Positions 26,501-38,200 of a stretch of 64,000 bases of DNA are shown piece after piece. The position numbers and the translations under genes were made by a program. The DNA is from Antedon mediterranea (taxonomy: Eukaryota; Echinodermata; Crinoidea; Comatulida; Antedonidae): assembly GCF_964355755.1 (NCBI RefSeq), contig NC_092671.1, positions 3,235,001 to 3,299,000 of the forward strand. The letters are read 5' to 3'. The notes under the pieces were generated by a model. It was given only the letters and a program-made list of their open reading frames with translations. It was not told the origin of the DNA and made no database searches. Numbering within the stretch: the first letter of the stretch is position 1; every line of letters starts with the position of its first letter.

Positions 26501-27366
26501 ATAAATACTGTTTATTATTATTATTCTGTCAAAATTGTTTTGTATGACCAGCATAGCAAGGTGAAATAAAACGTACTGATTAACATACATTATATAAGAT
26601 ATGTTTATAAAACCAATGATTACTAAAGAATGACAATTCTATTCTTTTTACAGACGAATATGCCTTCAACGAAAGACTACACTCAATGGTTGAGAATATC
26701 GGAAAGCTGGCGGTGGAAGTTGAATTACTAGAAAAGAATGGTAGGTTCATTTGTTTTTCCAGAACGTGCATCCAATTCGACTTAATATTGGTAAAAAGAT
26801 GAACATTCTGGCACATATGGCGTTTCATACCTATGTATCGACTACATAAACAAACTAAGCCTTCCATACAACACAAATGTATCAAAATATGTAATGTTCT
26901 TTAAAGAGGAAAATAATTTACAAAATAGAGAAAATGTTTATATCTACGGTACAGCAATGTCCTCTATCCGTTTAAAATGTTATTGTTTTTAATTGCAGAT
27001 GAGGACCTTGCTAATCGTGTTGCGTATTTAGAAGAGCAGTTACAACATGTAGGTTATTATAACAGAAATAAGAAAAGGCATATCGTTAACACACTGTTGA
27101 AGAAGCGTCTCATTGCCCGACATCTAGATAACGGAACTTCTGAAAAACAACTAGATAAAAAGGCATCTACGCCCGCAGGTAAAGATTCGTCAAAGAAAGA
27201 ACTTGGATCCGACGGGCAACTCAGCAAAAATTCACCAACAAGTCATGTAAGATCAAGCAGACAACCTGGAAGCACCCAGCGACGCGACTCATCAAAGAAA
27301 AAAATAAAATCGCTTTCAACACGGTTAAACGAACTCCAATATCTGTTAAACAATGCACACAAGTAG
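20595..27366 (+). CDS. Gene C: secreted protein with 28 LDLa repeats and a coiled-coil tail
   Basis: Exons are 20595-20675 (signal peptide, MLDVQVCLLLVAIFAPLSLS, phase 0), 21315-21348 (34 nt, phase 0 to 1), 22676-26095 (3420 nt), 26654-26740 and 26999-27366; later junctions are phase 1. The sum is 3990 nt, 1329 residues. Residues 39-1178 form 28 LDLa modules of about 41 residues, typically C-KDGEFQC-ED-TCIPESKLC-GWKDCWPGGEDE. The first three are more divergent. After the array come two helical exons (YAFNERLHSMVENIGKLAVE, then LANRVAYLEEQLQHV), a basic stretch and a Ser/Lys-rich tail; there is no membrane helix. A secreted, possibly oligomeric, multivalent binding protein is inferred; no ligand can be named. 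Reading past 26095 without splicing adds an unrelated tail and stops at 26142. Confidence 0.88.
20787..20870. repeat. 21-bp tandem repeat, four copies (intron 1 of gene C)
   Basis: Four exact or near-exact copies of cacggtatattctaaataag plus g. No coding role; lies between exons 1 and 2 of gene C. Confidence 0.85.
21640..21806 (+). mobile_element. Possible LINE or SINE 3' tail ending in (TGAAT)n
   Basis: A segment ending gagtaaataaatgtgaattg followed by several gaattg units looks like the 3' end of a non-LTR element, whose tails are often short tandem repeats. A nearby pentamer run (ccgaaccgaac at about 21848) follows. The 76-residue frame over 21544-21774 has no recognisable domain. Lies in intron 2 of gene C. 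Confidence 0.35.
23150..25850 (+). repeat. 123-bp LDLa units in gene C, with a 246-bp higher-order period
   Basis: Twelve modules at about 23161-24640 and seven at about 24985-25850 are nearly identical at the DNA level. In the first block a two-module unit alternates EDETC..CDGWKDC with EDQTC..CNGWKDC and repeats about three times at a 246-bp period. The divergent NIVTCPKDEFKCQDNTC module closes both blocks, which points to a duplication of about 1.2 kb containing many modules. Confidence 0.85.
26398..26527 (+). mobile_element. SINE or LINE-tail relic ending in (ATT)n
   Basis: A segment containing gtaaagcacctagaggggtc and ggcgctatataaatactg ends in ttattattattatt. The phrase 'gcgctatataaata' followed by a short ATT or polyA-like repeat is typical of CR1/L2-mobilised SINE 3' ends. 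Lies in intron 3 of gene C (26096-26653). Confidence 0.45.
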
Positions 27367-27808
27367 CAAATATTTGCTTCCCATAATTAAACTAATGAAT
27401 GAGTTCCCAACTCATTAAAACTTGTACAGTATTAAGAAACATAACTACAACTTATCTAATGTATATTTGGTTTTGCTATTAAACCCGGAATTTGCTCTTA
27501 AACGGTGGATTGTATATTTGTTATTATCTGTAGTAAAGCAATCGTCTAATAGCGCCATTTCTGTAAACATCCTTTTCCAATCTATTGTGCCGACGACGGT
27601 GTCTTTAGACATAGGCATATTATGAGAAACAACAGTTGGCAAATGTATTCAATTATTTAACGTTTGCTCAACTCGGCAGAAACTGTCGATGTATTACCAT
27701 AACGGAGCTGTATGTAGGCCTACTTTAACATTGTTGTGAGCAGTTTTGTACACGGGATTGCAAAGGTTGTATACAGAAACCCTACTATAGGAACTACGAA
27801 TTTGGAAA
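27367..27808. other. Intergenic region between gene C and the TLR gene
   Basis: 442 bp holding the 3' untranslated region of gene C and the 5' flank of the TLR gene, which are on the same strand. I see no further gene. It includes one copy of the over-represented TAGGCCTA word near 27715. Confidence 0.5.
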
Positions 27809-30499
27809 ATGTTACTATTTCTTTTGTTTTTCGGTTTCCATCTTATTGTAATTAATGAAACGAAATCCGGTCTTCCATGTAAAATCTTCAAATATCATAA
27901 TGCAGATTGTGTAGGTCGAATGATTGTCGATTTTCCAGATAATTTGCCTGTAAACATTAAAGATGTTGACCTTAGTGGTAATCATGTAAGAATATTGGAC
28001 AAACCAACACCATACATGAAACTGGAAAAACTTACTTTACGCGAAAATGGATTGGAATCTATAAGCGTAGTTTTCTTTAGCAAAGTGACGTCATTGAAAC
28101 AGTTGGATCTATCGTATAATAAATTAAACGATTTAAACTTATCATCTTTAACAAATCTAATACATCTTGATTTAGCAGCTTCTGGGGTCAAAGATGAGTT
28201 ATTGAAAACCCGTATGTTTCAGTATTTGGTGAGTTTGCAGTCGTTGATTCTTCGTAAGAACAACCTTTTTCGAATACCGGCCAGCGCCTTTAAGGGCTTG
28301 GAAAATTCGCTAGAACATCTAGATTTATCGTACAACAACTTTGATTATATACCATCGGAAGTTTCAAAGCTAAAGTACTTATCTAAACTTGTGCTTAATC
28401 ACAATTCGTTCGGAATTCAATACGAATTTATTTTGCCAACATGTTTTGCAGAATTAAGTAATCTAAAATATCTCTATTTATCATCTTGTGGGATTAAATC
28501 CATGTCAAAGGGTGCCTTTTCTCTAATTACTCGCAATAATCTTACAGTTTTAGATCTTTCACAAAATAACTTTTCATATTTAAACGATTCTCTTCGGTTG
28601 ATGCATATTGACCTTTTTAATTTGTCATCAAGTAATATCAAAACTCTATCGGAGCTTGATGGTGTTAAAATTCGTCATTTGTCTTTAAATAACTGTACAT
28701 ATTTATTTAAAAATGGATCCGTTCTTCGGGAAACTTTACAAAGTGTATGCACCTGTGAATTGCAACGCTTGGATTTGTCCTGGAATGGAATACACACCAT
28801 TGAAGATGGCGCTTTATTTTGTTTAAGTGCGTTAACATCCATTCACCTAGATAATAATATTTTGGGTAATGAATCTATCCAAAAGGATGAATTTCAAAAA
28901 ATGAGAAATTTACAAACATTATCATTGAACAATAACGAATTTACATCGTTCGATTTACCTTTACTTGAACATATCAAACGCACTTTAAAACAGTTAGACT
29001 TGTACGATAACCAAATTTTAGGTTCCAAAATAAAAACTGGTAAAATTAGTTTTCCAAATTTGATTGCATTGAAGATAACTATTCCAAAGGTTAATATAAC
29101 AAAGTTAATACTTTCTATCGATATTAAAATGCCACACCTTGAAATTTTACATATTAAGCAACAGACTAATCATCACCGGAAATGCAAGGGTAAAGGTCAT
29201 ACCCCATATTCCAAAGAAACTCCACCATGGATACGTAACACATCCGCATTTGAACATCTCAAAGAACTTGCAATAATTGGTTATCAGTTTAAAACACAAT
29301 ATGATTTTGAAAGATTATTAAATTTTCTTTCTCCGAACATTGCAAAGTTGAGTCTTGAGAATTGTAACATTGAAAGTACATGGTTGCAATGTCTAAATAT
29401 GGAACGACTGAAGTATCTATCGCTTGCCGAAAATACAATCGACTCGCTACCAATTGATATATTTTGGAAAACTGATAAACTATCACATTTAGATTTATCA
29501 TCGAATTGTTTTACGAAGATAGATTATTCCATTTTATCTAACCTTAAACATATTAATATTATTGATTTATCGGACAATAAAATTGATAATAACATTAATG
29601 TCGATTTATTATCAAGTTTTTACAACTTGACATATTTTGATTTGAGTGGAAATAAGTTCCATTGTAATTGCGATTTGTACGAATTTAAAAACTGGTTGAA
29701 AATTGATAGCAAAGTTTATTTTCCAGAGTTCCAAAAATATGAATGCAGTAGTACGACACCGGAAAGTGTTTTCCTGTTGGAGTACGATCTATCGAGGTTT
29801 TCTTGTTACAATAAAACTATGGTGATTTGTATTTGCTTAACAACAGGAACCATTGTTCTAGTGTTATTTGTATCAATTGTTTGTTACCGTCGACGTTATT
29901 CTGTCCGGTTTGCTTGGTATTGGGTTAAGATTAAACTGCGGCCTAATTCGCATCATTATCAGCCTGTTCCAACATCTAGTGATACCACAGACTTTGATGT
30001 TTACGTTGCCAGCAACTCAAATGACTTTCAGTGGGTGAAATGGACATTAATTCCAAATTTGGAAAACTCATCTTATGCAATCCGTTTATGTATAAAAGAT
30101 CGAAACTTTCCAGTTGGTGGTAATGTAATGGAAGATATTATCGAGTTTATCCACGCTAGCCGTAAAACACTACTAATTCTTACCCCTGATTTTGTGCTGA
30201 ACGAATGGAACTACTTTGAGCTGCAAAGAGCTATGATTCGAGATCTTGAAGAAAAGCAGGACATGATCATTCCAGTCTTGCTTAAACCTATTAAAGATAA
30301 AGATCTACCGCGTCTTCTTCGTGAAATACAACTTCGAAAGGGATTTATAGAGTGGACAGAACATCCACTAGGGAAGGAGTTATTTTGGAAGGATCTCGTG
30401 AAAGCAATACAAGAAGATTCAACGTTGAGTCGATACAAAGATAACGAGATCAACAAATGGCGTAAACGTACTTCGATGACGTATAGCCACGTAATTTAA
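27809..30499 (+). CDS. Toll-like receptor (LRR-TM-TIR), intronless
   Basis: 896 residues in one exon, starting at a Met followed by a clear signal peptide (MLLFLLFFGFHLIVI). A short Cys pair (residues about 24-34) is followed by many leucine-rich repeats of LxxLxLxxN form up to about residue 614, one LRRCT cap (615-666, CNCDLYEFKNWL), a membrane helix (about 671-692, VICICLTTGTIVLVLFVSIV) and a cytoplasmic TIR domain (729-868). TIR landmarks are box 1 FDVYVASNSND, a BB-loop with KDRNFPVGG and box 3 ELFWKDL. TIR domains recruit MyD88-type adaptors in innate immune signalling; the ligand cannot be predicted. Single LRRCT and lack of introns match the vertebrate-type TLRs that are multiplied in several invertebrate deuterostomes. 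The frame is intact, so it looks functional. Confidence 0.95.
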   Translation: MLLFLLFFGFHLIVINETKSGLPCKIFKYHNADCVGRMIVDFPDNLPVNIKDVDLSGNHVRILDKPTPYMKLEKLTLRENGLESISVVFFSKVTSLKQLDLSYNKLNDLNLSSLTNLIHLDLAASGVKDELLKTRMFQYLVSLQSLILRKNNLFRIPASAFKGLENSLEHLDLSYNNFDYIPSEVSKLKYLSKLVLNHNSFGIQYEFILPTCFAELSNLKYLYLSSCGIKSMSKGAFSLITRNNLTVLDLSQNNFSYLNDSLRLMHIDLFNLSSSNIKTLSELDGVKIRHLSLNNCTYLFKNGSVLRETLQSVCTCELQRLDLSWNGIHTIEDGALFCLSALTSIHLDNNILGNESIQKDEFQKMRNLQTLSLNNNEFTSFDLPLLEHIKRTLKQLDLYDNQILGSKIKTGKISFPNLIALKITIPKVNITKLILSIDIKMPHLEILHIKQQTNHHRKCKGKGHTPYSKETPPWIRNTSAFEHLKELAIIGYQFKTQYDFERLLNFLSPNIAKLSLENCNIESTWLQCLNMERLKYLSLAENTIDSLPIDIFWKTDKLSHLDLSSNCFTKIDYSILSNLKHINIIDLSDNKIDNNINVDLLSSFYNLTYFDLSGNKFHCNCDLYEFKNWLKIDSKVYFPEFQKYECSSTTPESVFLLEYDLSRFSCYNKTMVICICLTTGTIVLVLFVSIVCYRRRYSVRFAWYWVKIKLRPNSHHYQPVPTSSDTTDFDVYVASNSNDFQWVKWTLIPNLENSSYAIRLCIKDRNFPVGGNVMEDIIEFIHASRKTLLILTPDFVLNEWNYFELQRAMIRDLEEKQDMIIPVLLKPIKDKDLPRLLREIQLRKGFIEWTEHPLGKELFWKDLVKAIQEDSTLSRYKDNEINKWRKRTSMTYSHVI

Positions 30500-32212
30500 G
30501 TTCATTTACTCCATTGAATTATGCTTTATTCAACTCATTTAATTTTGTTTGTTGTAGTAGTAGTAGTTTGTATGTACGTATTCAGTAAAGATTCTTAGTA
30601 CTGTATCTTTAAATATTACAATATTTGTTCATTAAGCATATCGTAGTTAGATTCAGTAATACAGCATCTCCTGTGTGTATCACACGGTGCCTGTATCATA
30701 GAAGGTTATGGAAGATCCCTCACTTTACAGTATTTGATTGTAGAGCAGTCTACTATTGAGGAACAACAGGCATTTAATGCTCGATTCATGAGCATGCGCA
30801 TTGTATGTCGCGTCGCGAAAGTTTAGTTTGGTACAGATACAAAATGATAATAAATATAAATACATCCACATTGTAAGTCAAATATTTATTAAAATTCAAT
30901 AAAAGCTCAACTAATTCAGAAGATAAACATTAAAAATGTGTACATTTGTTATTTTTTACAATATTTACAAAATAAATACATTTAATATTTTCTTTTTCAA
31001 AGTCAAAAGTTGCAAAGAAGTTTATACTTTGCCAAAATGCTAAAGACAATTTAAAATTCATTATCATTATTAAAATATATAAACACAATTACAAAATCTC
31101 TATCTTTATAAAACTTTCGACTGCGTTTCCTTATTATAATTCGTAAAAAAAGATGTAGTTCATATCTAAAATATTTGTCATATCTGGTGTCACAAAATAT
31201 CAAAAAATTATTTGAAAACTTACTCAATTGTAATTGATTTAAATCTTACAAAATGTCATATAAAAACAACACGCCTATAATATGTTATAGGAAGCTTTCG
31301 ATTTGAAACACACTAATGCTCAGTCTACTTTATGTGAACACAAAAATGTGATGTATACCCGTCGTATATGGATGTCATATCACTACCATGTTTGGCCATA
31401 TCACCACCATATTTGGGCACATCACACTTTTTTGTCAAACTATTTTGATAGTGTAGACAGAGTTTAAGAAAAAGAGCCCACAGTACGTGTCATTGGTCAT
31501 CGTTTGGAACAAGAAACCGCCAAAACTGTGATGAGGATTCGAATGAGGAAAGTACGTGTCATAAAAGCACATGCGCACGGTTAGTCAACACAACGTGACT
31601 AGGCCATATGCCCTCGCAAAAACAAAACCTCCCTAATTAAATTAATTTACAATAAAGTTTAAATCTGTTCTATTGTTTGGTACTTAACACTCCCAAGCAA
31701 GCTAGGTCTAACGTCTGCTGAATTTGCTCTCTTCTGAGTCCAACTCCCGAATGCAAGTCGAAAAAGGCAAGCCTATCACTACCGATGAAAGCTCACTTGA
31801 TCAAGTCATGCCAAACCAATTACATTATCATAAATACTATTTCTTTGTTATAATTATACGTTGATATAATATTATTTTAGAAAATAAATATTATATTAGT
31901 GATTTACAAAACAAATCTGCTTCAAAATTTACATTTGCACAACTTTATGAAAATATTGTACTTTTTGGTTGGTAATTGAAAAAAAAATGTCTAAATTTGT
32001 TTCGTTTGAACATCATACATTTTTAAAAACAGCTTTCATTTTTCAAAAAACATCTAAATACTCCGATAAGTTTTCCGTTAGGCAAACTTCGTCTCAAACC
32101 ATTAATTGCGCGCGCGCGTGCGTTTGATCATCATACGCTGCCTTTCTATCGCAACGGATTTCCTCGTCATCTTACTTCATCAATATTCAATAGAATATAT
32201 TACATCTTTAAT
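30500..32212. other. Intergenic region between TLR and hedgehog (tail to tail)
   Basis: The TLR (plus) and hedgehog (minus) genes converge here, so both 3' untranslated regions lie inside. Contents are AT-rich sequence, a short palindromic repeat at 30657-30706 with relatives near 39083 and 41967, and a family A MITE at 31318-31467. No supportable gene. Confidence 0.5.
31318..31467. mobile_element. MITE family A, copy 1
   Basis: Ends gctcagtctac and gtagacagagttt are imperfect inverted repeats. The interior carries ccatatttgggcacatcaca and ttttgtcaaact. Two other copies lie at 60321-60445 and 62969-63156. No coding content, as expected for a non-autonomous DNA transposon. Confidence 0.65.
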
Positions 32213-35200
32213 TCAAAACAATATATCACCTGGATACATATAATTACTCACTAAATGTCGACCATACGTATGAAGAAGTTTCGGATACCAATGGACATTA
32301 TCATGCTGCGGTAGCTCTGACGGGCGTCCCCATAGTTGCGATTTAAGACTGTATAACCACCTCACGGGTGTGAAACACGCGTGCGCAATGAATTCATTGT
32401 CAATTAAAGCATACGACGACACTGCAACATTATCAACAACTATCGAACCTTTATATGTTAAAGGTGCGAATGCACCAGTCCTTTCTGTCATTGTTACACT
32501 CAAAACCTTCTCAGGAATCAAAACTTCTTGGTTACCACTTTTAACAACAGTAAAAATATATTGTCCTTCCATAATTCTACTCGCAAAAATTGCTTTCGAT
32601 TCTGAAAAAATTGAATTTGTATTCGATACGTAAATTATGTGTTCAGCCGTGAGTGATAACGTTTGGGACGGTGTAGAAACTGTATAAAATGACATATTTT
32701 TATGAGGTTTTGCATCGAGCATCATTATGACGTCACTGTATATAATACTGCCCTCATTGTCAACTGCTTTAACTCTGTCTCCTATTCTTACATCATTCAT
32801 TCGTTTGGTTTCTCCAGTTTCCAACGTCACTTCCGATTGCGCGGGAAAACATCCTCCTTCTTCTGAAGCTGGATTTGAATCTAAAATAAAAACAAAACAA
32901 ATTTGAAAGACAACGAAAATAATTTATTTTCGCAATAACCAAGGCCACTAACCTAGAGGTGACGTTGTGACCTTTTAAAACGTTGGTAAATAAAAGTATA
33001 ATGTTGAATTGTTACTCATTTAAGTTTATTGCATTATCACAAACAATTACCTTTTCTACGAACCATTATTCACTTTATTAACACACCAAGTTTTTCTAAA
33101 CAGATTCACACATTCAACTTTCATAGTTTCTAAAGGTTTATACTTAATACATTTTGTGTATTCGTCGAACTGATTTAAGAACATCCCGATTACTAGATGA
33201 ACTTTTGGCAGAGGTCGAATCAACAGGGTTTGATATTTCTTATGAAATTATGGTCCAAAGTTTACTGATTGTAGACAAACATGCGATATAGGACCACACT
33301 AAACACCAACTAATAATGGCAATAATGTTAACATGCATTGATACAGTTATACCAAGAAATGAAAACACTTTGCTATCGAATGTTAATAGATTATTTATGT
33401 TTTCTGGCGAATTTATCACTTCTACAAACAGTTCAAATAGTCACATTTAGTCTTTATAATTGAGTATACAATAAATGTCAATCAGTTATTCATAAAAGTT
33501 TGACTTTCTTACGATTAATGAATGTTAACTTACCAGATTTGACAGAAGCGTGGATGTATGACTTACTCTCGTAGTAAACCCAGTCAAATCCCGCCTCAAC
33601 AGCAAGTCTGGCCAACATTCCGTATTTGCTAGGGTCTATATCACTAGTAGTGATATCTACGGCCCTTCCTTCGTAGTGTAAAGAGTTACGAGGATGGCGG
33701 CCATCTTCATCCCATGCTTCTACCACCCGTAGTTTTATGTTTTCGTCTTTCCAGTGGTTCATTACCATGATTGCCAGTCGACTGAGACGATCGTTACATC
33801 TCTGTAAAATAAAAAACAAGGAATAGTTTATAGTCTAGTTTCATCATCTAAAATTAGAACTAATAGTGGTATGTTCAATAATATTACACCATTCCTGTTT
33901 CTTCTAGATTTGAGTACCAACAGTATTATTGCTTTTTGCTGCGTCACTGGAATAACTTTTTGGTAAGTTTTTTTGCAAGATACATTAGGTATTCTTCTTA
34001 AAACTGAAATGTTTTTATACGTTTTGGTTTATAGATAAAACTTGAGACAAACGAATTTCTGGTTTTTAGAGAGTTTTCAGTATTTAGAAAATTTTGTTCG
34101 ATTATTTACAGTAATTAGGCAAGAGTAGGCCTATGAATTTTATTTTTCATTTTATTTCATTTATATTTCCGAAAAGAAATGCGATTACAAATAAAAAATT
34201 AATCTTAGTTTTGAATCTGGATTTGCATTACAGTAGCTACATGTGAACCTTAAGACCAAGTTGAGACCTATATTGTACCATTAATAGATTAATTTAAGTA
34301 CAGTGGAACCAACAACAGTACATGTAAAATCATGAATTTTCATTAGAAGAGGAAGTATTCCATTTTTGGCAATTCTAAAAGAACTTAAAATTGAATCAAA
34401 GGCACATTGAAATAAAAATAGAACTCGCTAATCGGTGACTCTAGGGAGATCCTAATTCAGTTCTTTGACAGATTTTAAGATGTTTGTGTCTAGTGTTTTC
34501 ATACGGAATTTAAAAACTACTAAACTAACAATCTTATGTACATTTGGGACACTTATTAATTTAGGAGTTCAGTGATGCAGAAGCAAGATTTCTTTAAATA
34601 ATTGAACGGTAAGATGGGTCCATTCAAAGACAGAACAGTGCACAGAGGACATAGGTTCAAATGTTCTTTACAGTTGTTTGTTTAGTGGTAAAGAACAAGT
34701 TGAAATCACATGCGCTGTTGATCATTAGACAACATCAGCAAAATACCTGAAATGTATAATACTATGAGAAACCTGCTAAACAATTTGTTACTGACAATGT
34801 TTCCATTTTTTTTCTTTATAAAATGTATTAAAACGATAACTTATAAAAACATGACATTTTAGATAGACTTTACGAATTTCTCAAATGTAGGCCTACTTTA
34901 TATGACAAACAGGATTATTTTAGTAGACTTAATTTGATATGAACATATAGTAAAAACAGAAAATCGACCTAGTTCGTATTTGTAGGAGCTCTAAATTTTG
35001 TTTCTCCAAACCAAATGACGATATTTGCTAAATAGCCATTGGTGCTATAGCTTTAGCATTGGAAAAAATGGCCAATGAACAAATCGATCAACTTAAAGGT
35101 TATGTATAATATCATAAGCGAGTCTAAATCTTGGTTCCCACACTATGTGGCAACGCTAGGATGTAAGCGCAACGCAACTAGTTTAACCAATCACAAGATA

Positions 35201-38200
35201 TCGTTTTGATGATCCGTCGTCTGTGATTGGTCAAATCACTTGTGTTGCGTTTTCGTCCTAACGTTACGTCCTAGTGGGAACAGAGTTTAGTTACACCAAA
35301 ACATTAACTATATATTAAATAGACGGATAAATGTAGTAATGATTATTGGTTTCCATCAAAACATTTGTCGATAAAAGTATGTCTATAGCTGGCGCTGTAG
35401 ATACTTGCAAGCCTCTGCGCCGAGCGTATCATGCGTACAATCACGCACAACGTAAACTCGTGACGGGAAAATGAAGTGAATGCGTTACGCTCGACTTGAA
35501 ACGTCAATCAATCTATAAAACTGACGTGTTGAATCGAGCGTATAATAGTAACTGCCTAGTCTTTATTGTTCTGTACACAATATTTGCACAAATCTGGCAG
35601 CTATCTCTCCAACAAGTGTAAGCACCTTGACTATTAACCATACTGATTGCTCAATTTATAAAAATGATAATAAACAGGCTATAGTAGTTTATAATAACGC
35701 ATGGTGTTAAGTTTCATAAATCATGACTATACAGAAAATATAGGAAGATGTCTTTGAATTATTTTAAAAACACAATTCAGGAATAGAACGGTGTGAAATT
35801 TCATCTTTATTGATTATTAGGTGTGTCAAAGATAAAAGTTGTTGTCATCTTCATATTAATTGATGAAATACAAATACGCCCAGCTTCTATTGGAAGATCT
35901 ATATAATTATGAAACTGATATCCCCAAATACGCCCACACATGAACAAGCTATTGAACTAACGAATACACCTCATATCTACTGTGTACACATTGGTCTAGG
36001 TACAAGATATTGTGTTCATGATTGCTGAGTAGTCATAACAGCTACATCGTGTAGTTACAAAGTATAGTTCAACGTCATTTTTAAACGCGAATGTCGTTTC
36101 GTAATGCGTCGCATGTCTGTCCTATCTACGTTTGTAACGATTAACTTTATACACACTACCAAATTACAGTAAAACAAGCCTGTATAAAACTTGATCTCAA
36201 CTATTGACTAGACAATGATTCATGTTTACAACCAGGTATAAAACCTCCAATAGCGGCTCTATTATTACACTCAATAGTGTGTTTTAAAGACCATAAAGAT
36301 TATTATATTAATTTAATATGGATAAGACTGTTTGATTTTAATTTTGTTATTAAGCCGAAATAACAATCATTGATATTTTGTCGTTATTATTTTTATCCCA
36401 TGACCCTCTCGTGCTTAGTTATTTGTACGGTTGGATTGGCATAGTACACAGACTGTATATATTTGTACACTGCAGACTAAATGTCTTTTAGAAGAAAGAA
36501 CCATTTAATATACAAACTATGCTTGTTTACAGAACTTACACATCAATACAATAATATGAGGAATAACTTTGCTTGGCGGCTCGTTGTTCATGATTTATGT
36601 CTACAGCGTTTCATTTCGCTCTTTTTTGGGAAGAGAATTCTTACGTTGTCACGTTACGTAGGCTTATAACTAAGCTTAGTTCCCACTGGTACGCAGCAAC
36701 ATGTATAAGCGCAACGCAAGTAATTTGAACAATCTCAACAGTCGCTTGTGATTCATTGGTCAATCAACTTGCGTTGCGCTTACGTCCTTGTAAATCAACT
36801 TATATGATGTTTGGTTCCCAGTAGAGACGCAAGGTCAAGCACGCAACGTAAGTGATTTGACTAATCACGAGCGATGTATATTATTTGAACTGTCGCTTGT
36901 GATTGGTCATCTGTAGTGGGAACCAAGCTTTAGTGAGTTTCCACGACGTATCTCTCATCGACTACGCAGCAGCTGCCAAGTAAAATGCATTATGCGCATG
37001 CTCATATGCTACGTATATTATGCAGTGAGAATCAGTTAGAGCCTGGTACCGCGGCAAATTTAAACATTTGTTCATCCTCATTAGTGATCTTAATAACGAT
37101 ATACGGTTATGGGAATTTAGAAAAAGCCTATTGATTGGATAAGATACGGGACACCTTATTGACTTTTAAAGTTGGAGTTTGCACTAGATATGGCCAGCCA
37201 TTAGGGCAAGTGTTAGCTTAGCTAGATAAGTAATTGCTTTAATCCGAGTGCAACAAGGTCGATAATGTTAGAGTTAAATAAACAAAGTTAAATATGATTA
37301 TAAGAACCAACGATATACATTTATTCGTGATTTCGATACGCGTACGTACGTAAAAATTTATTTTAAAGACATTTATTAGGAACTCCAATTATTTCAATTT
37401 AGTCAAAATTATATTCTGTACACATTAGGCCTATAGTACTTTGCGAGATTTATTTCAACAAAATCTAATTGTTTCCAAACGAGCACCGAAGTAAAAATGT
37501 ATTCCAACCCGTGGCCGTATTATAATTTACCATCCAATCAATAAAAACGATTCCCATGAAATGTTTAGGACGAGCCTACCACGCGGAGTGTGTGATTGAG
37601 TTCAGGCCTATTACTTGAGCATGGTCGACATCCAAGTCTGTCTCAGCATCGGCTCATTAACCATACAACCAAGCGTCAATGCCCCTGACAAAATGTTTCT
37701 TTTGTCCGTAATAACCGCCTAATAGTCATAATGAATGGAACTTAATAATTGACAGCGAAGGTATAAAGGTAGTAGGAAATAATGAATATATTGACAATTG
37801 TAACATGTGGTCAATTATAGAATATTTTACCAATGCAATTTGTCTTTGCTTTTAAATAGAATAAACTTTATTGTCCAATGTTATTGTATAAGTTTATTTT
37901 ATAACAATTGAATGTGAGCTAAAGTTTGTTATTGCGATTACAATTGAACAAAATAAGTAGAACGTCGAACTTTCCAGTCAATAAATACCACACCTACTTG
38001 GGGTTGTCCAGAAAATAGAAGAGGCGACTCCTCTTTCCCTCAAAAGAACATAATATTTCACCTCCCCCTTTCCCAACATATTTAATCAACCTCAATATTA
38101 ACTGTACAAAGAGCATTTATCGTTAGTATAATATGCATAATTCAGTGGAACGAACATTGAGGATTGATTCTAACTAAAGACGCAACACGGACATGGCGCG

